This document shows positions 53,652 to 63,702 of a stretch of 64,000 nt of DNA, piece by piece. Each line of letters opens with the position of its first letter. Within the stretch, counting starts at the first letter, position 1. Origin of the DNA: Cladophialophora immunda (Eukaryota; Ascomycota; Eurotiomycetes; Chaetothyriales; Herpotrichiellaceae); assembly GCF_000835495.1 (NCBI RefSeq), contig NW_015622547.1:2108001-2172000 (forward strand). The letters run 5' to 3'. The notes beneath the pieces were generated by a model, which was not told the origin of the DNA, did not search any database, and saw only the letters and a program-made list of their open reading frames with translations. The position numbers and the translations under genes are program-made.

Positions 53652-54237
53652 ATGGCTCCTCTTCTTTCGGAAGGTAGTAGTTTGAGTTCCCCCCTGCTAA
53701 TCAATCCCTATTAATTCCACCCTATTTGCAGAGCACAAAGAAGTTATCCATCGAGGCCTTCATCCTACCCAGCTTCGCCTCGATCGCGCAAGCACCGAAT
53801 CTAGCCACTTGCAATTCAAAGAGATCCGTGCCATCGACAACTTGCAGGCACAGTGGGAAGAACACTACGACAAAGTCTACGCCCCCCAAGAAGCAAAGGA
53901 GAAGCAAGTCGCAGAGGAGAAGGTAGCAGAGCCAGAAGCCCCACGCCCAACCGTCCGTCGCGCAACTCCCATTCCCGCCCTTCGTCGAGTCACTCAAAAT
54001 CTCCCTGTCAAGAACCACACCGCAATCCCTGCCGGCTATTTCGACCGCCCTGCACTTGCCAACGAGTTCGACGTCACCTGCGTCCTCGACTACCACGCCT
54101 TCCTCTTCGACCGCTACGAATACTTTTCTTGCAAGAATCCAATATGCCAGCTGCATATGCGGTGCGGGATGGGGGTGATGCCAAGTCCAAAAAACAAAGC
54201 ATGGCAGATCTTAAACTTAGGCGGCTTCAAGAACTGA
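53652..54237 (+). CDS. Small unknown protein overlapping the G-gamma start
   Basis: Two exons, 53652-53673 (MAPLLSE) and 53732-54237, giving 175 aa if unspliced after that. Codon use in 53740-54128 is strongly coding (mostly C-ending codons), with NLQAQWEEHYDKVYAPQEAK, a Glu/Lys/Ala-rich segment, and YFDRPALANEFDVTCVLDYHAFLFDRYEY. After 54129 the frame loses coding character and runs over the first about 94 nt of the G-protein gamma gene in a different frame. Either the true 3' end differs (a missed intron), or this is an independent gene or long upstream frame on the same transcript as the gamma subunit. No family recognised. Confidence 0.5.
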
Positions 54238-54495
54238 ACTCGCGTCTCAAGGAAGATCTCGACAGACCTCGTGTCAAGGTCGCTGAAGCATCTATGAGGT
54301 ACGTTGCACAAGCAGCTCTGCGTGGTTCAAACAACGCGATCTGTCCACTGACCATCTTTACCACGCAGCCTGATCAACTACTGCAACCAAACACGAGACT
54401 ACATGGTGCCTTCAGTCTGGGGACAGGTGGACAGGAAAGAAGATCCATACAATCCACAGAGTGGAGGTAGTGAAGGTTGTTGTATCGTCATGTAA
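54144..54495 (+). CDS. G protein gamma subunit
   Basis: Two exons, 54144-54298 and 54369-54495, giving 93 aa; too short to appear as an intact open frame. The gamma subunit forms an obligate dimer with G beta and anchors it to the plasma membrane, acting in pheromone, nutrient and conidiation signalling. Recognisable features: [24 protein letters not shown] (coiled coil that pairs with G beta), [11 protein letters not shown], then after the splice [20 protein letters not shown] and the tail GCCIVM, a CaaX box with an adjacent palmitoylatable cysteine. The donor is GTACGT. The start at MPAAYAV is the first ATG in frame. Equivalent to Aspergillus GpgA and yeast Ste18. Confidence 0.93.
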
Positions 54496-55903
54496 TCAAA
54501 GTTCTGTTGAAGCTGTTCGGATTGGGTCACAAAAGGACACAATGGAGCACTCAAAGAGGGGTGTGGTATGATATTGATCGAGTCAAAAAGCATTCGGCGC
54601 AGAAAGGCGTTCACACAATTGTCAGAGTCACGCAACATTGCAACAGGTTTTCATGCCAACCATCAATCAACGGGAGAGGTAGCAGGGGGTATTGATGTAC
54701 GTTGCGCTCCGCCTTGTACTTGGTCACCTATTCAGCTTCTCTTCATCCTGTCGAGACTTCGGCAATGATTTCTCTTGTGAGGATATGTAGGAGGCTACCT
54801 GAATGCATTCCAATTCCAATTGATTTCCCATAACCACGTTTGGGCCATAGTGTCTATCCTCGGTACCGCACCTCCAAGAGCCTGTTTCTTGCCCGTTGAA
54901 TCGACCACGCTCAATCCGTCCCTCAGTCACTTTCCAACTCCCCGTGACTGATATTTCGGGCGACCATGGCTTCCTGCAGCACGGCTCAATGCTCACGTCC
55001 ATGGAAACCCGTGGCCATCCAAGCCCAATGTGGGTGTGCAAGATTGGGAAATTTCCCGCCTACACTGGGATCCCTTGCCCCTAGCAGCAGGGCACACCGC
55101 CGCGCCCAAACAACGTGCGCAAGGATAACCCCTTACTTCGGAGGTACAGGCGACCTTCCCTTTTCTTCTTCGCTTAGAGACCACGTCCCGATAACGAGTC
55201 AGTAAGAGCCAACAACACGCATGTCCCGCAGGCACTAGGGTCGGAGGCCTTTTTGACTAAAAAGGGCCGCGCACCTTGCAACCGAGTTACTGGGAATTGG
55301 GTGCGTATCGGGTGAAAGGGCGAGGGGTGTTCCGGTTGGGCTTAGATGCCTAGGTACCTAGGCAGTAGGTCAGCAAGCATTCGAGGGCACTGAAAGCCTG
55401 CGGCCCTGAACGGTGCCCCCCTGACGGCCCCTTGTTGGCCCCTAATTGTACGTGACAAACGGAGCCACCCTCGGTACTCCGTCAACAGTTGCTGGGGAAT
55501 TCCCCGAACAATACGGGGTATCTACGAGAGGTACGTTAGGCAGGTAAGCAGGCAATGATGATCCTCTTCTGCTCCATACATTGACTGCCATCAGTGTCAG
55601 CTCCGCCTATTACGTCGCTCAGTGGGTTTTCCTCTGGATGTCAAACGTCCTGCCATCTCAACGAAGCCGGCATCAACCATCCCCGTACTGCGACTTTTCT
55701 TTGCACACGAGCTACCCACCATTTATACTCCGACCTCGTACTTCGCCCAGTTTCCTGCAGGTGGCTTTGAAACTACTCTCAAATTCCTATCTCCTGCAGA
55801 AACCTGACCTCTGGCCCCTGATCTCTGCATAGACTCCATCCGCTTGAAACACGGTCAAGAATCCCGCTGCAGGTCCCGCTACGCTTCCCACCACCAAGAA
55901 AAC
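54496..55903. other. Long intergenic region with 18-bp palindrome
   Basis: 1,408 bp. Contains the perfect palindrome at 55347-55364 and a GC-rich, repeat-poor stretch around 55250-55550. Open frames on both strands have no codon bias or recognisable protein. Nothing else supported. Confidence 0.5.
55347..55364. repeat. 18-bp perfect palindrome
   Basis: TGCCTAGGTACCTAGGCA, self-complementary over all 18 bases. Shorter relatives (TAGGTACCTA at 41302-41311, AGGTACCTAA near 49760) occur elsewhere in the window; CCTAGGTACC words are frequent in intergenic DNA of many filamentous ascomycetes. Confidence 0.85.
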
Positions 55904-56520
55904 ATGGCAAGCGAGACTTCCTCAGTGGTGAAAGTGCCCCGTATCGCGATCGCATTCTGCACGCAGTGTAAATGGAACTTGAGGGCTGCTTATGTGAGTG
56001 TATCAACGTTGGCTTGGTGATGTAACTCTCGACGTGCCGTTGAAATGGGACTTTCTACAACAAGACTTTTCTAAGCTTTGCTTCATGCGTACTGACAGTT
56101 TTCACGTAGTATGCTCAAGAGTTGCTCCAGACGTTCGGCACTAGCATCGGGGAAATTGCTTTGATTCCATCCACTGGGGGACTGTTCACAGTCACAGTCA
56201 CAACAACCCATGCCGACAAAACTTCTTTGAATGGAACTACTGCATCGGCAGGGTCAACGGAGCCATTAATGCAAGCGACCGAGACAGTGGTGTGGGACCG
56301 CAAGACCGAAGGCGGCTTTCCAGAGACCAAAGAACTGAAGAACCGAGTTCGAAATATTATCGAGCCCGGTAGAGATCTGGGCCATATTGATCGGAGCTTG
56401 AAAAAAGGGAGCTCCCAGCAAGCCCAAGCAGCAGAGGCCGGCAAACTTGAGCCTAAGCCAGACGCCAATGTCAACCCGGACCAACAAGGGACGAAGGAAG
56501 AATGTGAAGACTGCAAGTAA
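55904..56520 (+). CDS. SelW/Rdx-family thioredoxin-like protein
   Basis: Two exons, 55904-55993 and 56110-56520, giving 166 aa. The N-terminal 80 residues are the Rdx fold: a first strand ending in the redox motif C-T-Q-C (FCTQCKWNLRAAYYAQELLQTF), where animal selenoprotein W has CxxU; then EIALIPSTGGLFTV and, after a variable loop, VWDRKTEGGFPETKELKNRVRN, the conserved C-terminal half. Cysteine homologues are normal in fungi, which lack selenocysteine. The last about 50 residues (KKGSSQQAQAAEAGK, DQQGTKEECEDCK) are hydrophilic and end in two more cysteines. The family is thought to act in redox control of partner proteins; the partner here is unknown. Confidence 0.87.
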
Positions 56521-57585
56521 TATACCAGGCATGAGGGCCTCGAGGCGCATCGCACGCGGTTGCAAGCTCCTGCCTCTTCAGAAGCCTGACTTCATGGATT
56601 CGTCTATCGCCGTCAAACCTTCGACTGGGCACCTTTCGAATTTCAAAGACCTTGAACCAGTGGCTAAAACGCATGAGCTGATCCACCCAGGACGCATAAT
56701 GAGGTAGTTCAGACACTACTCTTTCTATTTGCGTTGTGGATCTAAATGGATGTGCTTGGAAAATCAGTGCATTGCTGCAACACTACCGCTCCGCCGACTG
56801 GCAAGATAGCCCCTGGCCCCTTTCCCTTTCATGTGGGTTGTCCTCCTTTTCAGATCGATATGTCCCAAAGCGAAGTTAAGCGACTTGCCTGGCAGACAGG
56901 CAACTTCAGCTGGTCTTTCGAATAGCGGTGAGAAATATTTTATGTGATGTACTGGAACATTGGGAATTCCGCTGTTCGCAATCTGTGTGACAGACTACAT
57001 CGGGAATGGGACAAAGAATGGTAAAGGGAAAGAGACGCTCATTCGAGCGGTACAATCACTGACTGATTGGAGCCTTATAGTTCTGTTTCTCCTAACCGCT
57101 GTTGAGCTGCACCAGACAGTTGAATCATATTGTCCAGGGCGGAGACGGATTCCTTCGCCAGCCGATGGCCTGTGAAGGGCAAAATTGAGGCTATCGCGAC
57201 TCGAGGACTACGGCGACGAAAATGTTCTCTGCATTCACCCGCCACTCACTCATCAACCAGATTCACAGTCCTCTGGGCACATGGAGGTGTCTTGTCCACG
57301 TAGGATTCTTCTTCTCTGAGAATCGGCAGGTCGATACTGATGTCAGTTACGGGTGCGTTGTGCTCCAGCCGTTTTGATGCTGCGGCAGTTTCTCTTCGTT
57401 TACTGAAGCACGGCTCTTTAGTACGAGAAGACAATTTACGAAGTTACGGTCATCAATCCGTGTTATGATGTGTTTTGTTGTTCATTCATACTATTTTTGC
57501 ACTTGTACCGATCCACAGTTTATTACCTGACTTCCAGAAAATATCAACGCGCACAGAAACGAAACACATTCCCCCTTCTTTACCA
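56521..57585. other. Convergent 3' region, no gene seen
   Basis: 1,065 bp between the SelW-like stop (+) and the dioxygenase stop (-). Long for a convergent gap, but no coding signal or repeat was found. Confidence 0.45.
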
Positions 57586-58677
57586 TCAAGACGGCGGCAA
57601 CTTCGTCCCATCCTCGCCAAAGTCCTTGGGAAACTCTGGGCCCCAGACGGACACTGGGCCAGCAACCTCCCTCCTGGTGGGAGAATCTTCATTGATGACA
57701 TCGCCGTCGGCGTAGTGCTCGATCTTGAACCCGCTGGTGTCCTGCCAGTAGTCGAAGATCTGGCTGCCCAGGATGTGCCGGCCGACGCCCCAGACGTTCT
57801 TCCACTTGTTCTTAGCCAGCCACTGGTGGCCGAGCAGCTGGGTGTCGAAGTCCGACACCTCGTACGAGCTGTGGTGGATGTACGTCTCCTTGACCTCGGG
57901 GGGCGCGCGCTGCATGAACATGATGTGGTGGTCGACCCATTCCGGTCCGAGGTCGAGGTGCATGAAGGTCAGCACGTCGATGTTGGAGAACTGCGGGTGC
58001 CACAGGATGTCGCTGTGCACGAAGTTGAAGTTGGCCGTGTAGAAGTCGAGTTCCTGGTCGAACTCCTTGCACACGTAGCCAAAGTGGCCCAGCTTGTGGA
58101 CGAGGGCCGGCCCCTCGTGGTACCGCTGGAACTGGCCGAGCCGCTTCTTCTCGAACGGCGTGTTGAACGGGCCCTGCGAGTCGTGCGTCGCCGTGGGTTC
58201 GCCCTGGTTTGCGTCGAGGGCGCGCTCCTGCTGGCCGTACACGACGTGCATGAACGTGCCGTTCGGCCGCGCGATGGTGACAAGCCGGCCGCCACCGGGG
58301 GCGCCGTCAAGAGTCTTGACCGTCGCCCCGGGCAGTTTTACGGCCTTGTCAAACTCGGTCTCGTCCCGGGCGACAAACGCCGGGCCCATGAACTTGGGTT
58401 GCCCCGACTTGGACTTGGTCGCCACATAGATGTACGGGTCTCGGCCATAGCCACGGAAGTAAATGGTATCCCTGTCCCTCTTCTCCTCGACGAACCCAAA
58501 GTCCTTTGCGAACTTGGCGAACTTGGTCAGGTCCGGGTGCTCAAAGTAGACGTGGCCCAGGCGGACCAGTTGGACCTTGGACGGGTCGTTCTTCACCTCG
58601 GCGATGGGCATGTTTGGGGTGACGCGCTCACGGAGGAATTGAGGAAGGTAGGACAGTACGTCAAGGGCGTTGACCAT
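57586..58677 (-). CDS. VOC-type extradiol ring-cleavage dioxygenase
   Basis: Single exon, 363 aa, minus strand. It belongs to the glyoxalase/bleomycin-resistance (VOC) superfamily with two-domain catechol 2,3-dioxygenase architecture. The N-terminal repeat (LVRLGHVYFEHPDLTKFAKFAKDFGFVEEKR) is non-catalytic; the C-terminal repeat holds the expected 2-His-1-Glu iron site: His in LGHFGYVCKEFDQELDFY, His in YIHHSSYEVSDFD and Glu in FKIEHYADGD. Such enzymes open catecholic or hydroxylated rings next to the hydroxyl pair. High GC at third codon positions creates an almost perfect plus-strand shadow frame (57475-58737). It is followed on the same strand by an FAH-family hydrolase (59590-60797), an enzyme type that could process its product. 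Substrate unknown. Confidence 0.86.
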   Translation of the reverse strand: MVNALDVLSYLPQFLRERVTPNMPIAEVKNDPSKVQLVRLGHVYFEHPDLTKFAKFAKDFGFVEEKRDRDTIYFRGYGRDPYIYVATKSKSGQPKFMGPAFVARDETEFDKAVKLPGATVKTLDGAPGGGRLVTIARPNGTFMHVVYGQQERALDANQGEPTATHDSQGPFNTPFEKKRLGQFQRYHEGPALVHKLGHFGYVCKEFDQELDFYTANFNFVHSDILWHPQFSNIDVLTFMHLDLGPEWVDHHIMFMQRAPPEVKETYIHHSSYEVSDFDTQLLGHQWLAKNKWKNVWGVGRHILGSQIFDYWQDTSGFKIEHYADGDVINEDSPTRREVAGPVSVWGPEFPKDFGEDGTKLPPS

Positions 58678-59589
58678 TCTTTTGCCTTGGGCTGGTTTGA
58701 GAGGTCTGTTTTACCAGGAGAGGTGTGGAAAGCGTAGGGCGTGTGGACTGATGAGTGCCTCAAAAGGCTTCTTCGCCCTCAATATCTATCATTCTTTCTC
58801 GCCATATATGCCATGGTTTCGCCCTCCCCAGCTGACGTATCTGCTCACATTGCTCGGCATCATGGTTAGGCGGTCGGGCGAGAGGACAATGCCGTGCCCT
58901 GGGCCCCGATGTGCCTCTTGGTGCGTCGGTACGGCAGATTCTGGAAAGACGGGGAGGCAAGTTGTGTGTCGGTCCCGCCTCAGCCCCGCATTGGGATTCG
59001 TTTTGACTTGGACGGTGGAATAAGCCTCCCCAGAGACTGCCGGAGAGGAATTCTAGCGAACGACGACAGCTCTCATCGTCGAAGTCGGAGTGATATTCAA
59101 CCGCGACAACAAGTGGTTGATCGCGTGAACGACCATTGCCCAACAGCCTCGGCAGAAGCCATCATATCACATTGCAACACTCCAAGTTCCCTCCGCAAGG
59201 CTGACAAAATACGGGGCATCTCGACCACACCTACACACATACACTGCAGCGAAGCTTGCGAGATGTGACACTTCCAGAGTCTGAACAACACCAAAATACG
59301 TCTTGTCTATGTTGTAGGCATACATTCAGCTAACTCGTGGATCTCATCTATCTCGAATTTCCACTCTGAGTGCCTCAATCCCGGCAAATCCAAACCAGCA
59401 TGTCTCTATACCATCGGGCTTCCTTCTCACAAGAACCTGCTCAGCGAATGATAGATCATCGAGAACAGAACGCGTATGAATGTCAGCCTGCAGACACACC
59501 AAGCAGGGGGGCCGGCTGATCAGCAATCCGTCTCGACAAGCAGCTGCAACCTCGGAGGGCGGGAGTTTCGTGGTTCATCTCACATTGAC
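58678..59589. other. Intergenic, promoter of the dioxygenase
   Basis: 912 bp between the dioxygenase start and the FAH-family stop, both minus strand. No coding signal found. Confidence 0.45.
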
Positions 59590-60797
59590 TCACAATACGG
59601 CTTGCTTTCCCTCTGGGAAGAGGATCTTGTTCCTCAGCACTCCGATTCCGGTGATTTGGATGTCTACCACGTCGTCGTGGCTCAAGAACCGTCTCGGGGC
59701 TTTGAACGCACCGACACCCGCGGGGGTTCCGGTCATGACTGCTGTGTATGCTGGAATGGTGGTACCTGCAGTTCGGAGGTGGTTAGTTCGCTGCGCTGTA
59801 TATTTCTCGGAAGGGATAGTGTTGGTTCGAAACAGATACGGATTTCGCTTCCTTCCCGATGGCTGGGTGGACACTCACTCTGGCTCATGAAGCTCAAAAC
59901 CTGTGCAGGCGAGAACACCATGTCCTTCTTGACATCCGCGTCCTGCATGACCTCGCCATTGACCTTGGTGACAATCTTCACCTCCGGACTCTGCTGGAAG
60001 ATGTCGGGACTGATGAGAACGGGACCGATGGGCGCAAACTTGTCAAACGCCTTTGCGTAGAAAAATTGCCCTCCGTTCTGCGCGGGCAGTTGAAACACCC
60101 GGCACGAGAGATCGTTGCCAATGGTGTAGCCGAGAATGTAGGATTCTGCTTCTTTGGGAGACACGTCGCGGCATTCTTTGGACGTGACGAAGACCAATTC
60201 TCCCTAACGAGGGCAGAAAGCCCTCGGTCAGCCACCCCGTTCGGCATCAACACCTTTGATTCATAAGACTGGGGGCTTACCTCCCAGTCGGGGAAATTGG
60301 AAGCGGAGTATCTGCTCATGTGGATGTCCTCATCCGGAGCTGCGAGCGCTGCTGCAGGCTTTGTCCATAACGGTGGGTTGGCAGGAATGTTGAGCTGCAA
60401 TATAGACGCCGGGGTCAGCCACTGCGCTTTCGAGCTCAAGAATCTGGGGTCATCTGTACTTTTGCTTCCTTCGCATGGCTTCTGTAGTTCAATCCCACAG
60501 AGTATATAGGCTGGTCTTTCCGCGGAAGTGGAGGGAGAAGCTGATATATCGTCCAGCTGGTCAGCAAGTCACAGGGTGAATGCGATTTCTAGTTCATGAG
60601 ATGGTCGGGAGGCTCATTACCCTGCCCACCGTCGTGGTCACTTTGCCTTTGCCTGCAACAAGATCGTCGAACGAAGAGTAAGCCTGGATGGAAGTTCCTG
60701 GTTCTGGGATCGCTGCAGCTTCAACCCCCAAGTCTGCAAAGTACTTTGCTGTTCCCTGCTCCGCTTCAAAGCAGATCAGTCTCGAAAATGGCGCCAT
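59590..60797 (-). CDS. Fumarylacetoacetase-family hydrolase II
   Basis: Five exons on the minus strand, 60621-60797, 60460-60540, 60281-60394, 59879-60203 and 59590-59765, giving 290 aa. Exon 2 (27 codons) is too short to show as an open frame but supplies the essential YSVGLNYRSHAKEAK; without it the protein would lack the conserved core. Other marks: PANPPLWTKPAAAL, GELVFVTSKECRDV (metal-binding Glu), GYTIGNDLSCRVFQ, AKAFDKFAPIGPVL and MTGTPAGVGAF. It differs clearly from the FAH-family protein at 32744, so the two are old paralogues rather than a recent duplication. Next to the VOC dioxygenase, its likely job is hydrolysis or decarboxylation of the ring-cleavage product; this is inference. 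Confidence 0.87.
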
Positions 60798-62040
60798 GGT
60801 GGTCACCGAGTCTAGTGTTTGAGGAGAGGTGATTCGGGTCGGCCAGCCGCGCGTCTCATACAAGTATCAGTGACCACGGCGCTGAGGATGAAACTCATGC
60901 TCCTGTGCGAGCCACCACCCATCCCACACCGAGGCTTTAGAACACGCAGCCTCAGCTGTGGCCGGCCATCAGATATCGCCGTGCCGCTGATGTGCCCCGT
61001 ATTTCCTCAGCCTTGCCTGCTACTCCCGCCCACTTGCCGCCTCATCCGCCACAAACAAATCCTCTGTAGCCAGCACGCAACTTCAGGGCTAACTCTTCCA
61101 GAAGCATCGTGACACCTCCAACATCATCATGCAATGTGTTCTAAGAGCACCTTGGATGTGAAGCCATGCTTTTTGCGCCTCGGACGAGGAGATCAAAGCA
61201 TGAATCCTCGGCCTTCATGGCGGGCTCGATGCGCTGCCCTGGTCCCGCATTGTCCCACCGTGCCAAGACGAGTAACAACTGCTCGCACTCCCCCAAGGCC
61301 CTTGTGCGCTTCTAAGATGCCTTATATCCTCTACGAGTAAGATGTATTAAACGTCAACGATGCTAATGAATGAACTTGGATGTATTTACCATTGATCTCG
61401 CATCTGCAGTCAAAGGCAGAAAGTCTGGTCATGACTGGAACGACCAACTACCCAGGAAGCCCGGGTACCGGCACACAACCGGCATACTCGCCGTGATCTC
61501 TTGCCCGCCTTCTCGCTCTCAATTACCCTTACTGGGTTGCGGTGATGAAACTCACATATACTTGGAGGCACTGCAGACGTCAACTTGTCTCTCCCCGGAA
61601 CGCGCCACCCATTCCAACCCCATTATCACAGGCAATTATGACCCTCCAGCCCTGCGGCTAAGTACTGAAGTCGCCATATTGGAATCCACCCTTATCAAAT
61701 CCCTTTCTTTGCGGACGCGAGTCCCGGCGGCTGGGAGCATGCAATTTCAAGGGCTACTATCTAAATGACCTCCACTTCCAGATTTTCCGCTCAAGTTTTT
61801 CTCCCTCCAAAAACCATTCCATTGGGACTTACCTTGTGTAGAAACCTTACCGGCTCTGCTTTCGTAATGCATTTCTCAATTCCGCCGGCCTTGAAGTAGC
61901 CGCATATGTCCGTTTTTGGTGCTTCTCCACGACATATGGCGAATTCGAATAAATCCCATGGTTTCAACCAGCTTCTCATGTTTTCGGCCTAAAAGTTTTC
62001 GGTCGCCCTACACTTGCCCAGATTGACATCAAGCCTCGCG
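60798..62040. promoter_or_regulatory. Long divergent region, FAH-family II / MFS
   Basis: 1,243 bp between two start codons on opposite strands. A CCCGGGTACCGG element is at about 61462. Short open frames such as 61370-61768 do not resemble proteins. It probably controls both genes; no convincing operator found. Confidence 0.45.
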
Positions 62041-63702
62041 ATGGAAACCTACCTCCAGTACCGTCGGATAGGGCGCACGATCCAGAGGCAGCTCGAGTCC
62101 GCCGACGGCGTGTCTGCACGCAACCTGCCATGCTTGTCCCGGCAGAAGACCAGAGTTGTCAATGGAGAGTCGATACTCATCGTCGAATGGGACGGGCCAG
62201 ACGACCCGCTGAACCCCCGCAACTGGTCTCTTTTTCGTCGCCTCTCTGCTACATTCATCATCTCCTCGATCGCCTTCATGGTCGGCGCTGCGGCCCCGAT
62301 TGACGCAGCCGTTTTGCCCCAAGCCGCGAGAGACCTGGGCGTGAGCGAAGTCACAGAGACACTGGCCGTTGGCATCTTCCTGATCGGTTTCGGCGCCGGG
62401 GCACTCATCTGCGGCCCGTTCTCCGAGGTCCTGGGCCGGAGCGGCACATATATGGTCTCCCTCATTTTCATGTGCATTTGGCTGATGGCGTCGGCCCTGG
62501 CGCCCAACATCGGCGCCCAGATCGTCTTTCGATTCCTGGCGGGCTTCAGCGGGGCGTCTCCTCTCGTCTGCGCGGGGGGGTCGGTGTCGGACATGTTCAC
62601 CCCCATCGAGAAGACGTACGTGTTTCCTCTCTTCGCCTTCGGAGGGTTTCTCGGTCCGCCGCTCGGTCCTGTCATGGCCGCCTGGGTGCCCGGGTCGCCC
62701 TACCTTCACACGTGGAGGTGGGCTGAGTGGATCGCGTTGTTCACCGCCGCGGTCGTCCTGCTTTCGGCGTTTTTCTTCCAGCCAGAGACCTTTCCGCCGC
62801 TGTTGCTGAGTTGGAAGGCGAGGCACCTGCGCAGGATCACCGGCGACAAGCGCTACTATGCCGAGCACGAGATTGAGCGCATCCCGCTCTCGACGCGGCT
62901 GAGGGTTGCCCTCCCCAGACCGTTTATCATGGCCTTTACCGAGCCGGTGATTTTCTTAATCACGCTGTACATGTCGGTTCTGTACATCATCCTCTTCACG
63001 TTCTTTGACGGATACGACTTTATCTTCCGGGAGACGTACGGCCTTTCCCAGGGGATGTCGAACACGATCTTCCTGGGAATCGCCGTCGGCGTCTGCTTCG
63101 GCGGCGCCTGGCTGCCGTGGATGTACACGATGACCCAACGGGCCCAGGCGGCCGCCGAAGCGCGGGGCCAGAAGCAGTTCGACCCCGAAATCCGCCTGTG
63201 GTTCGCCATGCTCGGCGGCGCCCCCGCGATCCCCGTCTCGCTGCTGTGGATGGGCTGGACGGCGTACCCCAGCGTCTCGATCTGGTCGCCGATCCTCGCC
63301 TCGGTCCTCTCCGGCTACGGCACCATCATGATCTTCATCAGCTGCTACATGTACATCATCGACAGTTACGAGATGTACGCCGCGAGCGCGCTGACGTTCG
63401 CCACGCTGGCTCGATACATCATCGCGGGCGGCATGACGGTCGCGGGAGTGCCTTTCTACAAGAACCTGGGCGTGCATTGGACGTTGACCATTCTGGCGGC
63501 GTTGAGTGCCGTGCTCGCCCCGCTGCCGTACGTGTTCTACAAATATGGCTATGTGATTCGGCGAAAGAGTCGGTTTGCCGTGAGTCGCGCGGCCGAGGAC
63601 GAGATCGTGCCCGTCCAGGACGAGTCTTCCGGTTCGTCTGCCGTGACCATAACGCCGGAGAAGAATCAAGACCTTGTGGACAGGCCGGTGACGATTAAAT
63701 GA
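62041..63702 (+). CDS. MFS transporter, DHA1 (TPO/FLU1-like)
   Basis: Single exon; the first in-frame ATG is at 62041, giving 553 aa. Twelve membrane helices can be followed. Marks: YLQYRRIGRTIQ at the N-terminus, DPLNPRNWSLFRR before helix 1, GALICGPFSEVLGRSGTY (motif A region), GGFLGPPLGPVMAAW (motif C region), PETFPPLLLSWKARHLRR after helix 6 and SYEMYAASALTF near the end. It is a paralogue of the transporter at 36109 and has lost, or never had, the intron that gene carries at the motif C position. High GC at third positions gives long minus-strand mirror frames. Its divergent placement beside the FAH-family hydrolase suggests a carrier for the substrate of this second ring-cleavage module. 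Confidence 0.88.
   Translation: METYLQYRRIGRTIQRQLESADGVSARNLPCLSRQKTRVVNGESILIVEWDGPDDPLNPRNWSLFRRLSATFIISSIAFMVGAAAPIDAAVLPQAARDLGVSEVTETLAVGIFLIGFGAGALICGPFSEVLGRSGTYMVSLIFMCIWLMASALAPNIGAQIVFRFLAGFSGASPLVCAGGSVSDMFTPIEKTYVFPLFAFGGFLGPPLGPVMAAWVPGSPYLHTWRWAEWIALFTAAVVLLSAFFFQPETFPPLLLSWKARHLRRITGDKRYYAEHEIERIPLSTRLRVALPRPFIMAFTEPVIFLITLYMSVLYIILFTFFDGYDFIFRETYGLSQGMSNTIFLGIAVGVCFGGAWLPWMYTMTQRAQAAAEARGQKQFDPEIRLWFAMLGGAPAIPVSLLWMGWTAYPSVSIWSPILASVLSGYGTIMIFISCYMYIIDSYEMYAASALTFATLARYIIAGGMTVAGVPFYKNLGVHWTLTILAALSAVLAPLPYVFYKYGYVIRRKSRFAVSRAAEDEIVPVQDESSGSSAVTITPEKNQDLVDRPVTIK

Noticed and set aside
57475..58737. 420-codon plus-strand open frame opposite the extradiol dioxygenase
   Set aside because: It mirrors the dioxygenase: high GC at third codon positions keeps the antisense frame free of stops. 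Its translation is Val/Leu/Asp/Arg-biased and resembles no protein, whereas the minus strand has a complete VOC enzyme.
61370..61768. 132-codon open frame upstream of the MFS gene
   Set aside because: Composition is not coding-like and no domain is visible; treated as intergenic.
62029..63669. Long minus-strand frames opposite the MFS transporter
   Set aside because: Arg/Asp/His-rich mirror translations of a GC3-rich gene; the plus strand encodes a full 12-helix transporter.
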